A DNA stretch of 64,000 nt, taken from positions 4,712,001 to 4,776,000 of the forward strand of contig CP099418.1 of the NCBI GenBank assembly GCA_024114885.1, written 5' to 3'. Shown piece after piece: positions 37,601 through 49,600 of this stretch. Each line of letters opens with the position of its first letter. The first letter of the stretch is position 1. The position numbers and the translations under genes are program-made. The notes beneath the pieces are model-generated. The model saw only the letters and a list, made by a program, of their open reading frames with translations, was not told where the DNA came from and searched no databases. Source of the DNA: Septoria linicola (lineage: Eukaryota > Ascomycota > Dothideomycetes > Mycosphaerellales > Mycosphaerellaceae).

Positions 37601-40280
37601 AGCTCTATATCCCTATACTTTAAGGTAGGAGACTATTAGTTTGATTCTATTAAAAGCTTTATTAGGTAAGAGCTTAAATCCTTTAATATTAGGTCTATTT
37701 AGGAGCTTGTTCCTTATATATATCTATACTTTAAGAGCTTCTAGCTAAAACTTAATAGGTATCTTACTTTCTTTAAGTATTACTCTAATAAAGGCCTCTA
37801 ATATTTAGATAGACCTCTTAACTACTCTATTCTAGAGTAAATTATAGGCCTTAGTTAGCTTAAGGGTAATTCTAAAGTCCTTCTCCTACTATTTAATTAA
37901 AGTAGTAATCTCTCTAGTATTATTAGCCCTTATAGACTTAAGGAGTGCTACTAACTGCCTTTCTACCTTAATCCTCTAGTTCTAAAGAGTAGTTAGTATA
38001 TCTAATCTAGCCTTAAGTAGAAATATCTATTTCTTTCTTAAAAAGTTATTAATAATCTTAAGCTACTATATAAAACCTTTTACTAATAATAGTAATAGTC
38101 TATAGATATCTACTAATATAAGGGCTAATCTTTTAGGTCTTCTCTTAATAGACTTACCTAAGTGTTTCTTTATCTTACTTATTATATAGATCCTATACTT
38201 ATACTCTTCCTAGTTAGGAATTAGAATTCTTTCCTTTAGGTTAGTAACTTTATAAAGGTTTAAGAGTAACCCTCTTCTAAAGTATATAAATCTTCTATAC
38301 TATAGCTCCTACTATTTTAGATCCTTCTCTAATAGGGTAGTATAGGTATTATTAACCTCTATAGGATTATATAGTAAGTAATATAACTTTTCCTATAGGA
38401 GAGGTAATATCTTACTAATAAATAGAACACCTCTAACTAGCTTAGTCTTTATAACTATTTAGCTATTTAGGAAGGTAAGAGTAAAATTAGGCTTCTAGAC
38501 TCTAAATTACTTACTAAACTAATCCTATAATATAAGATTTACTCTAAGATTAGGAACAAATAGTACTCTATTAAGTAGAACTTCTCCTCCTAAGATTCCT
38601 TTTATCTATACTAGTCTAGAGTAGGTTATATAGAGGTATCCTCCTCCTACCTTAATCTATACTTTCTTCCTTAGTAGCTTTACTAATCTAAAGAAGGATA
38701 GTTAGTTAGTTATATAAGATAAGGTATAGGAATCTAAGAGCTATTCTTAGGGTAATAACTTGCCTTTAGCCTTAATTATAGAATAGGCTAACTTATCTTA
38801 GTTATTATCTTCTAATAGAGAATTATTATTACTTCTAGAACTAGAGTAAGTTCTAGAATTAGAACTAGAACTAGACTCCTAGGCTAAAAATCCTTTCTTT
38901 AGAAGCTTTCTAGACTTTTCTATTCTCTAAAGCTACTTACCTATTTTCTAGATAGCCTTCTTTAGCTTATTATATAATAATAACTTATAGATAGCTTTCT
39001 TAATATATCTAGTATTCCTTAGTAAAGGAGATCTTCTAACTCTTCTTCTAAGGAATAATCCCTAAGGGTCCTTCTAGTTCTTAGTACTATTTCTCTACTA
39101 GGACAGTTTCTTAGTAGTAGAGAGGTTAGGACAATCTTTTAACTAGTACTTTCCTTTCTTATAGAGCTAGTATATTAGTAGAGACTTTCCTTAGTAGAGC
39201 TACCTAGAATAGAATATAGCTAGACCTATGTCTATCTTATCTAGATTATCTCTTACCTCTTAGGACTTAAGTAGAAGGAGAATAGTGTCTATATCTAAGG
39301 ATAGTTAGGTTATAATAGTATCCTTAGTTACTTAGTATAATATAGGTAGAAACTATAGAAGATATTTTAGCCTTTTCTCTTAGCTCTAGTAGTAAGCTTC
39401 CTAAGGATTAATCTTAGTAATCCTCTTACCTAGGCTTCTAAGGTATCTCTATACTTCCCTAATTGTCTTATTAGGTAATATCCTAAATATAATAAACTAC
39501 TTAATTAGACCTATAGTATAGGACTTTAGGACTCTATTATACTTATTCTAGAGAATCACCTATATCTTAGCTACTAGTATAGTAATATACTATGTCTCTA
39601 GCTCTATCTTATTATCTTTACTAATACTATATCTAATACTAAACCTATATACTATATTATCTTTTAAGAAGTATTAATTCTAAGTAATATATATCTAGAG
39701 ACTAGTGTCCTACTAAACTATATATAGGTTCCCTCTAATAATTAGTTAGCTAATTGCCTAGAACTAGTCCTTCTCTTCTAGCTTATCTATCTATAGCTTA
39801 AACTATTTCTTCTAGTTAGTTCTATTTAGGATTAGAATCCTTTAGCTCTTCTTATCCTCTTAGTCTATTATAGAAATAGGTAAATAGAATAAATAATTAG
39901 TAGAATACTTTAGACTAGCTAAGGATTCTAGGGAAGAGTAATTTCTTATAGTAGAGAGACTAGCTCTAAGGGATAGGGATTCCTCGTATTTAGGAAATTA
40001 CTAAGACTTAGATCTTTCTCTTTTAGTAGAGTTTCTATTACTAGGTAGTAGGAAGGCTAAGTAGCCTCTTCTAACTCTAGTAATACTAGGTACAATAGTA
40101 GAGAACTAGGCAGGTATTAATAAAGTAGAAACATACTACTGTCTTATAGAGATCTTTACTAACTTATATACTACTAGGTACAAACTAGCTTCGTTAGTAA
40201 TATAGTTAGGGAAACTTCTAGGCCCTAGATGTTTTCTATAAACTATAAGGGATACAAGTAACCTATACTAACATAGGTTG
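34700..40280 (-). pseudogene. copia gag-pol polyprotein, RIP-degraded
   Basis: RNase H at the C-terminus reads KHINILYNTIR near 35,390 and an SIIEAKYIAI block near 35,620. RT catalytic box reads YINDIPI near 36,240 (ancestral YVDD-type). A gag zinc knuckle with CX2C-like spacing, partly altered, lies near 39,115-39,180 (KKGKYQLKDCPN). The integrase region lies between about 37,400 and 38,500 but its catalytic residues were not placed with confidence. Stops are TAA/TAG throughout. Confidence 0.82.
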
Positions 40281-40299
40281 CTCCTATTTAGTATATAAA

Positions 40300-40313
40300 C
40301 CTGGGCTTATAAC
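40300..40313 (-). promoter_or_regulatory. copia primer-binding site, half-tRNA(iMet) type
   Basis: Next to the 5' LTR the plus strand reads CCTGGGCTTATAAC. With one RIP change undone this is the anticodon-loop sequence of initiator tRNA(Met), GGGCTCATAAC. Copia and Ty5 are known to prime from a half-tRNA cut in that loop. The second copy at 44,192-44,204 is more mutated. Confidence 0.65.
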
Positions 40314-40590
40314 CTTTTAAGAGTAGAGGGCGTATTATATACTATATAATATTAAGGAGGGTATAGCGTAGTAAAGAAGAATAGGGGATTAATCTTGAAC
40401 TAACTTATATATATAGTGTAGTAGTAATATACTAGGAACTAAATATAAAGTTAATTAAGTTAGTTATCTAAGAAGAGAAGAAAGAGAAGTAAGATGTACC
40501 TCTTACTAAGCCTTAGGTAGATACCTTAGGTATCTAGAACTATGCCTAAATGTCTATATCTAGACTAACTATCTAGGATATATTCTTAAT
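40314..40590 (-). repeat. 5' LTR of the copia element
   Basis: Begins CTTTTAAGAG and ends TATTCTTAAT on the plus strand. Followed by ATATA and the last bases of the Ty3 LTR. Confidence 0.85.
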
Positions 40591-40604
40591 ATATACCTCT
40601 TTTA

Positions 40605-43600
40605 TAGTAGAACTACTATAGTCTAGGTATTATTACTTATAAGTATATCTAGCTTCTTCTAAATAGCTTCTTACTAGAGATAACTCTACTTAGGATTACT
40701 TACTACTTCCTTATAGTTCCTTAGAATTAGAATCTTCTATTTATATATTTCTACTTCTTTAATAGTAGAGAATATAATCTCTTTAACTTCCTTTAAGAAT
40801 TTTAGATCTTATAAGATACCTAGGTTAATAGAGTTTATAGCTAAGAAGAAAGCCTAATACTCTAGAAGTATTTCTTTATCTAGCTAACTATTCTAATCTA
40901 GCTTAAGCTTAATTAGCTTTAGCTTCTAGTTAAATCTATTAAGTTCTTAAAATACTTTCCTTTTTCTAAGAGTTTATTTTAGAGCTATCTACTCCTAATT
41001 AATCTTTATAGTTTCTTAAGTAGAATTCTTAGATTCTTTCTTAACTTTTCTTTAGTCTAGGAATTTTCTATACTCTCTTATATCTTCTAGTAGAGGTAGA
41101 AGTTATATAAAGAGTTTCTTTTCTTTCTAAACCTATACTAATAGCTAAAGAGAAGAAAGCTTCTACTAGTCTAGACTAGGAGTACCTAAGGTACTTCTAC
41201 TAGCTTATAGAGTAAGCTAGCTAATAGTTCTTAGCCTTCTAATAGGTCTTCTTTCTAGAGCTAAACTAGAGAGATTCTTAATCTTAATATTTAAGTCTAA
41301 TTCTCTACCTAGCTTATCTTTAAAGAAGATTATATTAGTATACTACTTAATAGCCTTTATATCTAGCTCCTAGAACTTCTATACTTTTACTATATTATTA
41401 TAGTATTTAATAAATATAGTATCTTTTCCTCTATTTATTAGTTTATTACTTCTTACCTACTAAGGCTATACTCTTATATCTATATATACTATAGTTCTAT
41501 ATCTCTATATCTTAAGGTAAGAGACTATTAGTTTAATCCTATTAAAAGCTTTATTAGGTAAGAGCTTAAATCTCTTAATATTAGATCTATTTAGGAGCTT
41601 ATTCCTTATATATATTTATACTTTAAGAGCTTCTAGCTAAAACTTAATAGGTATTTTACTTTCTTTAAGTATTACTCTAATAGAGGCCTCTAATATTTAG
41701 ATAGACCTCTTAACTACTCTATTCTAGAGTAAATTATAGGTCTTAGTTAGCTTAAGAGTAATTCTAAAGTCCTTCTCTTACTATTTAATTAAAGTAGTAA
41801 TCTCTCTAGTATTATTAGCCTTTATAGACTTAAGGAGTACTACTAACTACCTTTCTACCTTAATCCTCTAGTTCTAAAGAGTAGTTAGTATATCTAATCT
41901 AGCTTTAAGTAGAAATACCTATTTCTTTTTTAAGAAATTATTAATAATCTTAAGCTACTATATAAAACCTTTTACTAATAATAGTAATAGTCTATAGATA
42001 TCTACTAATATAAGGGCTAATCTTTTAGGTCTTCTCTTAATAGACTTATCTAGGTGTTTCTTTATCTTACCTATTATATAGATCCTATACTTATACTCTT
42101 CCTAGTTAGGAATTAGAATTCTTTTCTTTAAGTTAGTAACTTTATAAAAGTTTAAGAGTAACTCTCTTCTAAAGTATATAAATCTTCTATACTATAGCTT
42201 CTACTATTTTAGATTCTTCTCTAATAGAGTAGTATAGGTATTATTAACCTCTATAGGATTATATAGTAAGTAATATAACTTTTCCTATAAAAGAGGTAAT
42301 ATCTTACTAATAAATAGAATATCTCTAACTAGCTTAGTCTTTATAACTATTTAGCTATCTAGGAAGGTAAGAGTAAAATTAAGCTTCTAGACTCTAAATT
42401 ACTTACTAAACTAATCCTATAATATAAGATTTACTCTAAGATTAGAAATAAATAGTACTCTATTAAGTAGAACTTCTCCTTCTAAGATTCTCTTTATCTA
42501 TACTAGTCTAGAGTAGGTTATATAGAGGTATCTTTCTTCTACCTTAATCTATACTTTCTTCCTTAGTAGCTTTACTAATCTAAAGAGAGATAGTTAGTTA
42601 GTTATATAGAATAAGGTATAGGAATCTAAGAGCTATTCTTAGAGTAATAACTTGCCTTTAGCCTTAATTATAGAATAGGCTAACTTATCTTAGTTATTAT
42701 CTTCTAATAAGGAATTATTATTACTTCTAGAACTAGAGTAAGTTCTAGAATTAGAACTAGAACTAGACTCCTAGGCTAAAAATCCTTTCTTTAGAAGCTT
42801 TCTAGACTTTTCTATCTTCTAAAGCTACTTACCTATTCTCTAGATAATCTTTTTTAGCTTATTATATAATAATAACTTATAGATAGCTTTCTTAATATAT
42901 CTAGTATTCTTTAGTAAAAAGGATCTTCTAACTCTCTCTCTAAAGAATAATCCTTAAGAGTCCTTCTAGTTCTTAGTACTATTTCTTTACTAGGATAGTT
43001 TCTTAGTAGTAGAGAGATTAAGATAATCTTTTAACTAGTACTTCCCTTTCTTATAGAGCTAGTATATTAGTAAGGACTTTCCTTAGTAGAGCTACCTAGA
43101 ATAGAATATAGCTAAACCTATATCTATTTTATCTAGATTATCTCTTACCTCTTAGAACTTAAGTAGAAGGAGAATAGTATCTATATCTAAGGATAGTTAG
43201 GTTATAATAGTATCCTTAGCTACTTAGTATAATATAGGTAGAGACTATAGGAGATATTTTAGCCTTTTCTCTTAGCTCTAGTAGTAAGCTTCCTAAGGAT
43301 TAATCTTAGTAATCCTCTTACCTAGGCCTCTAAGGTATCTCTATACTTCTCTAATTATCTTATTAGGTAATATCCTAAATATAATAAACTACTTAATTAG
43401 ACCTATAGTATAGGACTTTAGGACTCTATTATACTTATTCTAGAGAATTACCTATATCTTAGCTACTAATATAGTAATATACTATGTCTCTAGCTCTATC
43501 TTATTATCTTTACTAATACTATATCTAATACTAAACCTATATACTATATTATCTTTTAAGAAGTATTAATTCTAAGTAATATATATCTAGAGACTAGTGT

Positions 43601-44482
43601 CCTACTAAACTATATATAGGTTCTCTCTAATAATTAGTTAGCTAATTACCTAGAACTAGTTCTTTCCTTCTAGCTTATCTATCTATAGCTTAAACTATTT
43701 CTTCTAGTTAGTTCTATCTAGGATTAGAATCCTTTAGCTCTTCTTATCCTCTTAGTCTATTATAGAAATAGGTAAATAGAATAAATAATTAGTAGAATAC
43801 TTTAGACTAGCTAAGGATTCTAGAAAAGAGTAATTTCTTATAATAGAGAGACTAGTTCTAAGGAATAGAGATTCCTCGTATTTAGGAAATTACTAAGACT
43901 TAGATCTTTCTCTCTTAGTAGAGTTTCTATTACTAAGTAGTAGGAAGGCTAAGTAGCCTCTTCTAACTCTAGTAATACTAGGTATAATAGTAGAGAACTA
44001 GGTAGGTATTAATAAAGTAGAAATATACTACTATCTTATAGAGATCTTTACTAACTTATATACTACTAGGTATAAACTAGCTTCGTTAGTAATATAGTTA
44101 GAGAAACTTCTAGGCTCTAAATGTTTTCTATAAACTATAAGAGATATAAGTAACCTATACTAATATAGGTTACTCCTATTTAATATATAAACCTAGACTT
44201 ATAACTTATTAAAAGTAGAGAGCGTATTATATACTATATAATATTAAGGAGAGTATAGTATAGTAAAGAAGAATAGAGGATTAATCTTAAACTAACTTAT
44301 ATATATAGTATAGTAGTAATATACTAGGAACTAAATATAAAGTTAATTAAGTTAGTTATCTAAGAAGAGAAGAAAGAGAAGTAAGATATACCTCTTACTA
44401 AGCCTTAGATAGATACCTTAGGTATCTAGAACTATACTTAGATATCTATATCTAGACTAACTATCTAGGATATATTCTTAAT
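40605..44482 (-). mobile_element. second copia copy, truncated (gag-integrase half plus 5' LTR)
   Basis: Matches 36,718-40,590 of the full element. RT and RNase H are missing, so the break lies at the RT start. The LTR is at 44,205-44,482. It is more mutated than the full copy: for instance TGC and TGG sites kept near 37,960 read TAC near 41,840. Confidence 0.88.
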
Positions 44483-44571
44483 AGTAGGCGTATATATCTG
44501 AAAGAAGATAAGAATTAGTCTTACGATATCCTAATAGTCTTATTAGAAGAGCGCTCTATATATTACTATAT
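44483..44571 (+). repeat. Ty3-family LTR fragment
   Basis: Same as the last 90 bases of the LTR at 5,750-5,840, starting GGCGTATATATCTG-like and ending in the ATTACTATATA terminus. Flanks the truncated copia copy on its right. Confidence 0.75.
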
Positions 44572-44880
44572 ATCCCTATTATAAGTTTTTAGATAGCTCT
44601 CGACTATAGATATCTTCTATAAACGTCTAAAGTATAATAGGAGTCGGTAGAATATCTAGTATAGTAAGTTTATTAAGATATTTAATTAAATAGGCCTCTT
44701 AAGGTTTATTTAATACTTATTAACTCTCTAGCTTAGTAGCTATCGAAGAAGCTATACTATTCTATACCTTACTAAGATACGTTCGCTCTATATTGAATTT
44801 ACGTAAAGCCTCTAAGATATTAGGCTTCTTTTAAGATACTAACTATTATAAGACGTCTTAAATTAAGCTTATACTAACGT
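44572..44880 (-). pseudogene. pogo/Fot1-like transposase, N-terminal fragment, RIP-degraded
   Basis: The minus strand reads as an N-terminal helix-turn-helix segment (KPNILEALRKFNIERTYLSK near 44,810), then a second block (LPTPIILxTFIEDI near 44,640, x = stop). Spacing and character fit the tandem DNA-binding domains of fungal pogo/Fot1 transposases. The fragment is cut by the Ty3 LTR at 44,571, so no catalytic domain remains. This is the last RIP-marked sequence before normal DNA begins. Confidence 0.5.
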
Positions 44881-45311
44881 GTCGAAATAATACTACTACA
44901 AGTTCGCGAGTGTCAAAACATGAGCGTTACGCGGGGTTGAGCGTCACGTGTGGACTACTTCTATCCTTGGCGCCGTCCTCTAGCCTCATTCCAGTTCCCT
45001 GCCGCATTATTCAGCTCGTTGTTCTGCACACTCAAGCTTCATCGGAGTGCGGCTCCAGCGTTTTTCGGGGACCCCGTGACGGACTGATCTCAGCACCTTG
45101 GTACATTCAATAGGAGCAAGAGAATCTATGCTGTGGCTAGCCTCGACTGTAGAGCCTCGCAGTATGGCCAGACTTTTCAGCGTATCTCATGGTCCTTGAC
45201 AGGAGGCAGAAGCCCGAGCCGAGGACTTTAAGTGCGGCTTGCTTGGTAATGACATCGCATCGACACAGCTCAAGGCCACTTACTACAGAAAAGAGAATAA
45301 GCTCACAGATG
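44881..45311. other. transition zone, no supported gene
   Basis: CA and TG return to normal frequency within a few tens of bases of 44,885. Short open frames on both strands show no recognisable protein. The missing C-terminal part of the neighbouring metallopeptidase would be expected here but I could not find it. Confidence 0.6.
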
Positions 45312-45893
45312 TCATCGGCCACAAGCATTCCGGGAAAGACAGGACGACTCTGAAAACAACACTGGCTTCGAACAAGTATCGGTGACCAGTAACAGCAAGG
45401 CGCTTGGAACAATACTCTCCTCACTAAACTCCCCATCATAATTCAACCCATACGGCCAAATATGCCCCCCGCCACAATTAATCCTCGCATCCAGCCCGTC
45501 CCACATCTGCACCAACAGCGTAGCACTCTCCCAATCATTCCTTGCACACTTATCCTCCCACGCACTCGTCTGGCCAATTCCGAGAGTGTGCGCGATTTCA
45601 TGGAGAGCGACACGTTCGGACATGACGCTGCGGTTGGCGCCGAAGCGGATCCCGCCGTTGTAGTTGCCATCGGCGGTGGGGATCGAGGGGCTGTAGGAGA
45701 CGAAGAGGGATTTGTTGACGTTGGGGAAGCGGGACCAGCGGAGTAGGGCGAGGTCCATGGCTGCTTGGATGCGTGGATAGGCGTCTGCTTCGTCGGGGGT
45801 GGGGTTGGGGTTGCGGGAGAGGGTGCAGGTAATGGCTGCTATCGCGATGTTGGCGTATGCAAGGGCGGCGGCGGTGATGGTTGAGAAGCGCAT
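45312..45893 (-). CDS. secreted HExxH metallopeptidase, aberrant C-terminus
   Basis: 193 residues. A signal peptide covers about residues 1-20. The zinc site is HEIAH at 98-102 followed by TLGIG, giving HExxHxxGxx as in metzincin-like secreted peptidases. A conserved block GGGHIWPYGLNYDGEFSE spans about 141-158 and includes a Cys at 140. After residue 158 the sequence stops resembling this family, which normally goes on with a short helical segment after NY(D/E)xEFSE. A possible donor site (GTGAGG) starts there on the minus strand, so the real gene may be spliced, or its 3' end may have been lost near the transposon boundary. Role would be extracellular proteolysis. Family-level call is good, integrity is uncertain. 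Confidence 0.72.
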   Translation of the reverse strand: MRFSTITAAALAYANIAIAAITCTLSRNPNPTPDEADAYPRIQAAMDLALLRWSRFPNVNKSLFVSYSPSIPTADGNYNGGIRFGANRSVMSERVALHEIAHTLGIGQTSAWEDKCARNDWESATLLVQMWDGLDARINCGGGHIWPYGLNYDGEFSEESIVPSALLLLVTDTCSKPVLFSESSCLSRNACGR

Positions 45894-46677
45894 GGTGGTG
45901 GTGGTGGTTTGTTAAGTGTCTTGTGGGTAGGAGGGTCCGCTACAGTGTGATTCTGTTCTTGAGCTGTGCGTTCGATGCTTTTGTTCGACATGGGTTTGCA
46001 ATGGCCTTTTATATCTCATGGAGCATACTCAACCTGACGCATATGATGCTGATCAGTTTGTATCAGTGTCTCTGCCAAACGCACATCAATGCTCGGCATC
46101 GTAACAACCTCAATCTATCATTCGTGCTATTGAACAGTCCGTATGTTCAGGACATGGCAGTCCAACAATGCACAGCAAACACATCCGACGGAGTGGAGAT
46201 CGACAGCTCATCCTCTCTACAATGCAAGGTCCTGCAAGCGACAGAACACCTCCCCTCCGGCCAACAACAGAATAGGACAAACCGGAGAGTCATCCCACTG
46301 CATCGAATTCCACGCTGTAAATCCTCAAATACAACCACCGCAGCACTCTCGCAGAGCGATGTCGTGTGTGGTGGAATAAAACATGTTGCAATGAAACAGG
46401 TCTAGTGCAAACAGGCAGGCCAAGGAATTGTAGCAGAGATGCAAAACGTCCGATAGGCGCCAAGGACGACTGTCAGATCTTGGTGTGACGCCGTGCCGAG
46501 TCGGTGCGCTCATGAAATACGTTGTACTGTGTTGCAAGTGGCCTAGGAAATGGAAGTGCCAAGGTGGCCGGGAAGTAGACAACGTCAACGTTCCGTATGT
46601 ACATCCTACTCTATGTATATTCGACGCTGAAGGGTATCATCGCATCATTACCAGATCCCATCACACATTGCGCATTA
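45894..46677. other. intergenic, no supported gene
   Basis: Upstream region of the metallopeptidase and 3' flank of the flippase. Open frames of up to 174 codons overlap on both strands but lack domain signal. Confidence 0.6.
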
Positions 46678-49600
46678 TCACCATAACCAGAGCCTCTTCT
46701 CATTCTTCTTCTCTCCACTCCACACATCACTTTCATCAATGATCAATTCGAGATCTTCTTCCACCTCATCCTCTCCTCTTGCCATTCTCCCCAGTTGAGC
46801 TCGAATCGCAGGATCCTTCTCCATCTCTTGCCAGAGCTCCAATTCAAGGTCTTCTGCATTGGCATTTCTGTTGCGATGCCATCTTGTGAATTTCCAGGGC
46901 GGCCAGCATCTCGCCACGACCAAATTGCGTTTCGCCGCGGCATATACCCACTCCATTGTGCAGAGAAGTCCAAAGGCCAATAATAAAGTCAACCACCACA
47001 TAGGGTCCTGGCCAAACACATACTGAAACCCACCTCTCACATCGTACGGGCTTAGATTATTGCCGTAAATGGCTGACATGAATCCATTCCACGCCCACCA
47101 ACCACCAACTGTGACCAGAAAGGAGCCAGCGACGATCAATGTCTTGTAGTGAGCTTCAATGACCAGACACTTCCAATTAGTCCATACAATGCCAAGACTG
47201 AAGCACAAGTCACCGAGTGCAAACAGTCCAGTGTCGCCCATGACATTGAAATGTCCGTACGAGACCCAAGAGACGAACCAGACGAGAAGGCCTTGCACCG
47301 TTGCATGGAGCATCCAGACGATGTACATTCGCAGGTTCAGCCCATAGTTGCGTTGACCGTGGACGTAAAGCTCTGGGATCGCAAGCAGAGTATTTGGGTG
47401 GAGGTCCTGCTCAAAGATGCCAGGTACAATGACACAAAGACTTGTGAACAGCGTGTTCAGGACAGTGAGAGACCACTGCTCGTACAGCGATGTGCCAGTG
47501 TAGCCGTTGTACCGCTGATAAAGAGCTTGCATCATGTAGAAGAACATCTCCTTCCAGAACGTGAGCAAGATGAATGCGGCTGTTCGAATGTATTGGTATC
47601 GGCCATGCACAAGCAGGAGGCGCTGTAAGAAGCGGAACTGAGCGATACTGAAGTCTGCGACACGGGCAGCTTGGAGACCTTCTTTGCCCGATATGCCAAT
47701 ACCGACGTGTGCGGCTTGAATCATGGCAATGTCGTTCGCTCCGTCTCCAATTGCAAGCGTCAGTCCAGGTAGGCGTGCCCGGATGCCTTTGACGATATCA
47801 GCCTTCTGTGCTGGAGATGCGCGACAGACAATCACCGACTCAACATTCGATATCAAGGTGGAGAAGAAAAGAAGACGCAGCTGAGTATCTGTGTCGATGA
47901 CTGCCAATGTAGCACCATCGATGACTGCTACCCGATGGCTGTCGGCATCGTGCACGATCTCGCTCATCTGGCCTAGCAGGTCACCCTTCGTGACGTCGAG
48001 GATGTAGACGAGCGAGGTGGGCTGGCAGATACGGGCTGAGTGGGCAATGTTGATGGCAGTTTCCCTCTTATCACCTGTCAGCATGTAGAACCGGATCGAA
48101 GCGCGCTGGAGTCGATCGATCGTTTCCGGCACGCCCTCTTGCAGCTTGTCCTCAATTGCAGAAGCTCCGAGCAGGTCCATGCCTTGCTCAATCAGCTCGC
48201 CGGCGGCCTCGATCCGTGCCTGTCGGTGCACCAGAGAAGTAGTGGCTTCTTTGTATAGTGTGCTCCAGGTCTGGTACTCCTCAGAATCGAGGTAATTGTG
48301 AGCATATATCAGCGTCCGCAAGCCCTCTGTAGCGAAATCGTCAGTATGCTGGAAGCACTTGCTGAAAAGTGCCCCTTCGTCCGCATGTTCCAAAGCTTTC
48401 ACATCATCCTGAAGACTGCTTGGATCGAAGCTGATTTTCGGTACATCCAGTGTGGCTCTCCCGATAGCCATTGATGGACGAAGCTCTGTAGATCTCGCTC
48501 GATCAATAGCCATTGACGGACGGACATCAAGAGACTTCCGCCCCCGAAGATGGAGGCTTGGTCTGCCACCAAAACTGTTTCGTCCTTCCTCCTGCATGCT
48601 CTTGCGAAGCCTCTGTCTGCCGATGTCCATGCTACGACGGACTTCAGCTGACTTCCGTGCCGCAAGTTGCGACTGCCTGAGACGGGGGATGATGGCAACA
48701 TCAGCACCTTTGCAGATCAGCCAAATGCGACCATCAGGACACCTCACAACGATTGTCATCCGCTTCCGCTTGCTGGAGAACTCGATCACCTCAAGAATGT
48801 CATAGACTTCTCGAGACTGATTGGGCGCAGTACCGACAAGAAGCTCGATTCTTTGAGTGGATCTGTTAATGAGCAGATGCCCTAGTTCCTGTGCAGCACG
48901 GACCAGAGCCACTTCATCCGGCGATGAAGCTTGAAAGTCAATTCCAGTGTCCTTTACTTCTGGCAAAGCAGTGTGGCAGAGTGCCAGGCCAAGGATAAAC
49001 TCTTTGGCCTTTCGTGCTATAGCCGAATGTGGGTCGCGAGACATGAGCTGCAACAGTTCTCCTGTCGTCCGATCTCCCGGTCGACGCTGCTGCAATGACT
49101 TTCTCGAAACGGCTTGCGACTTTCTTGGTTCTGAGATCTCGCGCGATGAGCTGGCAACGACTTCCCGTGTCTCGACAACCACTTTATCGGCCTTGCCTCT
49201 CCTGGTGTCAGATGACTGCTTCGGAAAGTGTTGCTGAAAGGTCTCGGTGGTGTCGCCGTCAATTCCATGCTTCCATACCAGTCCGCCTATGCTCATTGCC
49301 TTGAAGTTCATGACGTTCTCGGTAAGTGTCCCGGTCTTGTCTGACAGAACATAAGAGATCTGTCCAAGATCCTCCAGAATCGTATTCGTGTTGCAGCTCA
49401 TCGGCGTGTTGGAAGCCTCGTCGAACATTCCCACATCGCTCTGCACCATGAGTCTCTGGCCAACCTTGACGATTTCCAACGAAACATAGAGCGCGAGGGG
49501 GATCACGTTGTTAAACATGATTAAGAATCCAATAATGATCTGCTTGAATTCCGGTGCAGCATCTTCTAGATACCAGGCACCAGCCTCGAACGCACCGTGC

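Larger units (their letters stand above)
34294..40590 (-). mobile_element. Ty1/copia retrotransposon, full length, RIP-degraded
   Basis: The element has 277-bp LTRs at 34,294-34,570 and 40,314-40,590, and a 5-bp duplication ATATA at 34,289-34,293 and 40,591-40,595, inside the LTR end of Ty3-3. Domain order on the minus strand (gag, integrase, RT, RNase H) is the copia order. CG is nearly absent here, unlike in the Ty3 and B elements around it. Outermost bases are certain to within one or two because the duplication can be read as 4 or 5 bp. Confidence 0.9.
1..44880. repeat. RIP-mutated nested transposon block
   Basis: The first 60 bases contain no CA and no TG but ten TA, and this pattern persists for almost 45 kb. 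CG is kept in most of the block, so the loss is specific to CpA/TpG, which is the preferred RIP context in Pezizomycotina. Frames that align with retrotransposon proteins are interrupted only by TAA and TAG, as expected from CAA, CAG and TGG codons. No intact gene is visible. The block is presumably heterochromatic and silent; that part is inference. Confidence 0.95.

Noticed and set aside
1..44880. The near-total lack of CA/TG could be an artefact or synthetic sequence
   Set aside because: Retrotransposon domains are legible through it and stops are exactly those made by C to T in CpA; RIP explains this fully.
45881..46405. 174-codon plus-strand frame
   Set aside because: Overlaps the metallopeptidase start and its promoter, with cysteine-rich, low-credibility translation and no domain.
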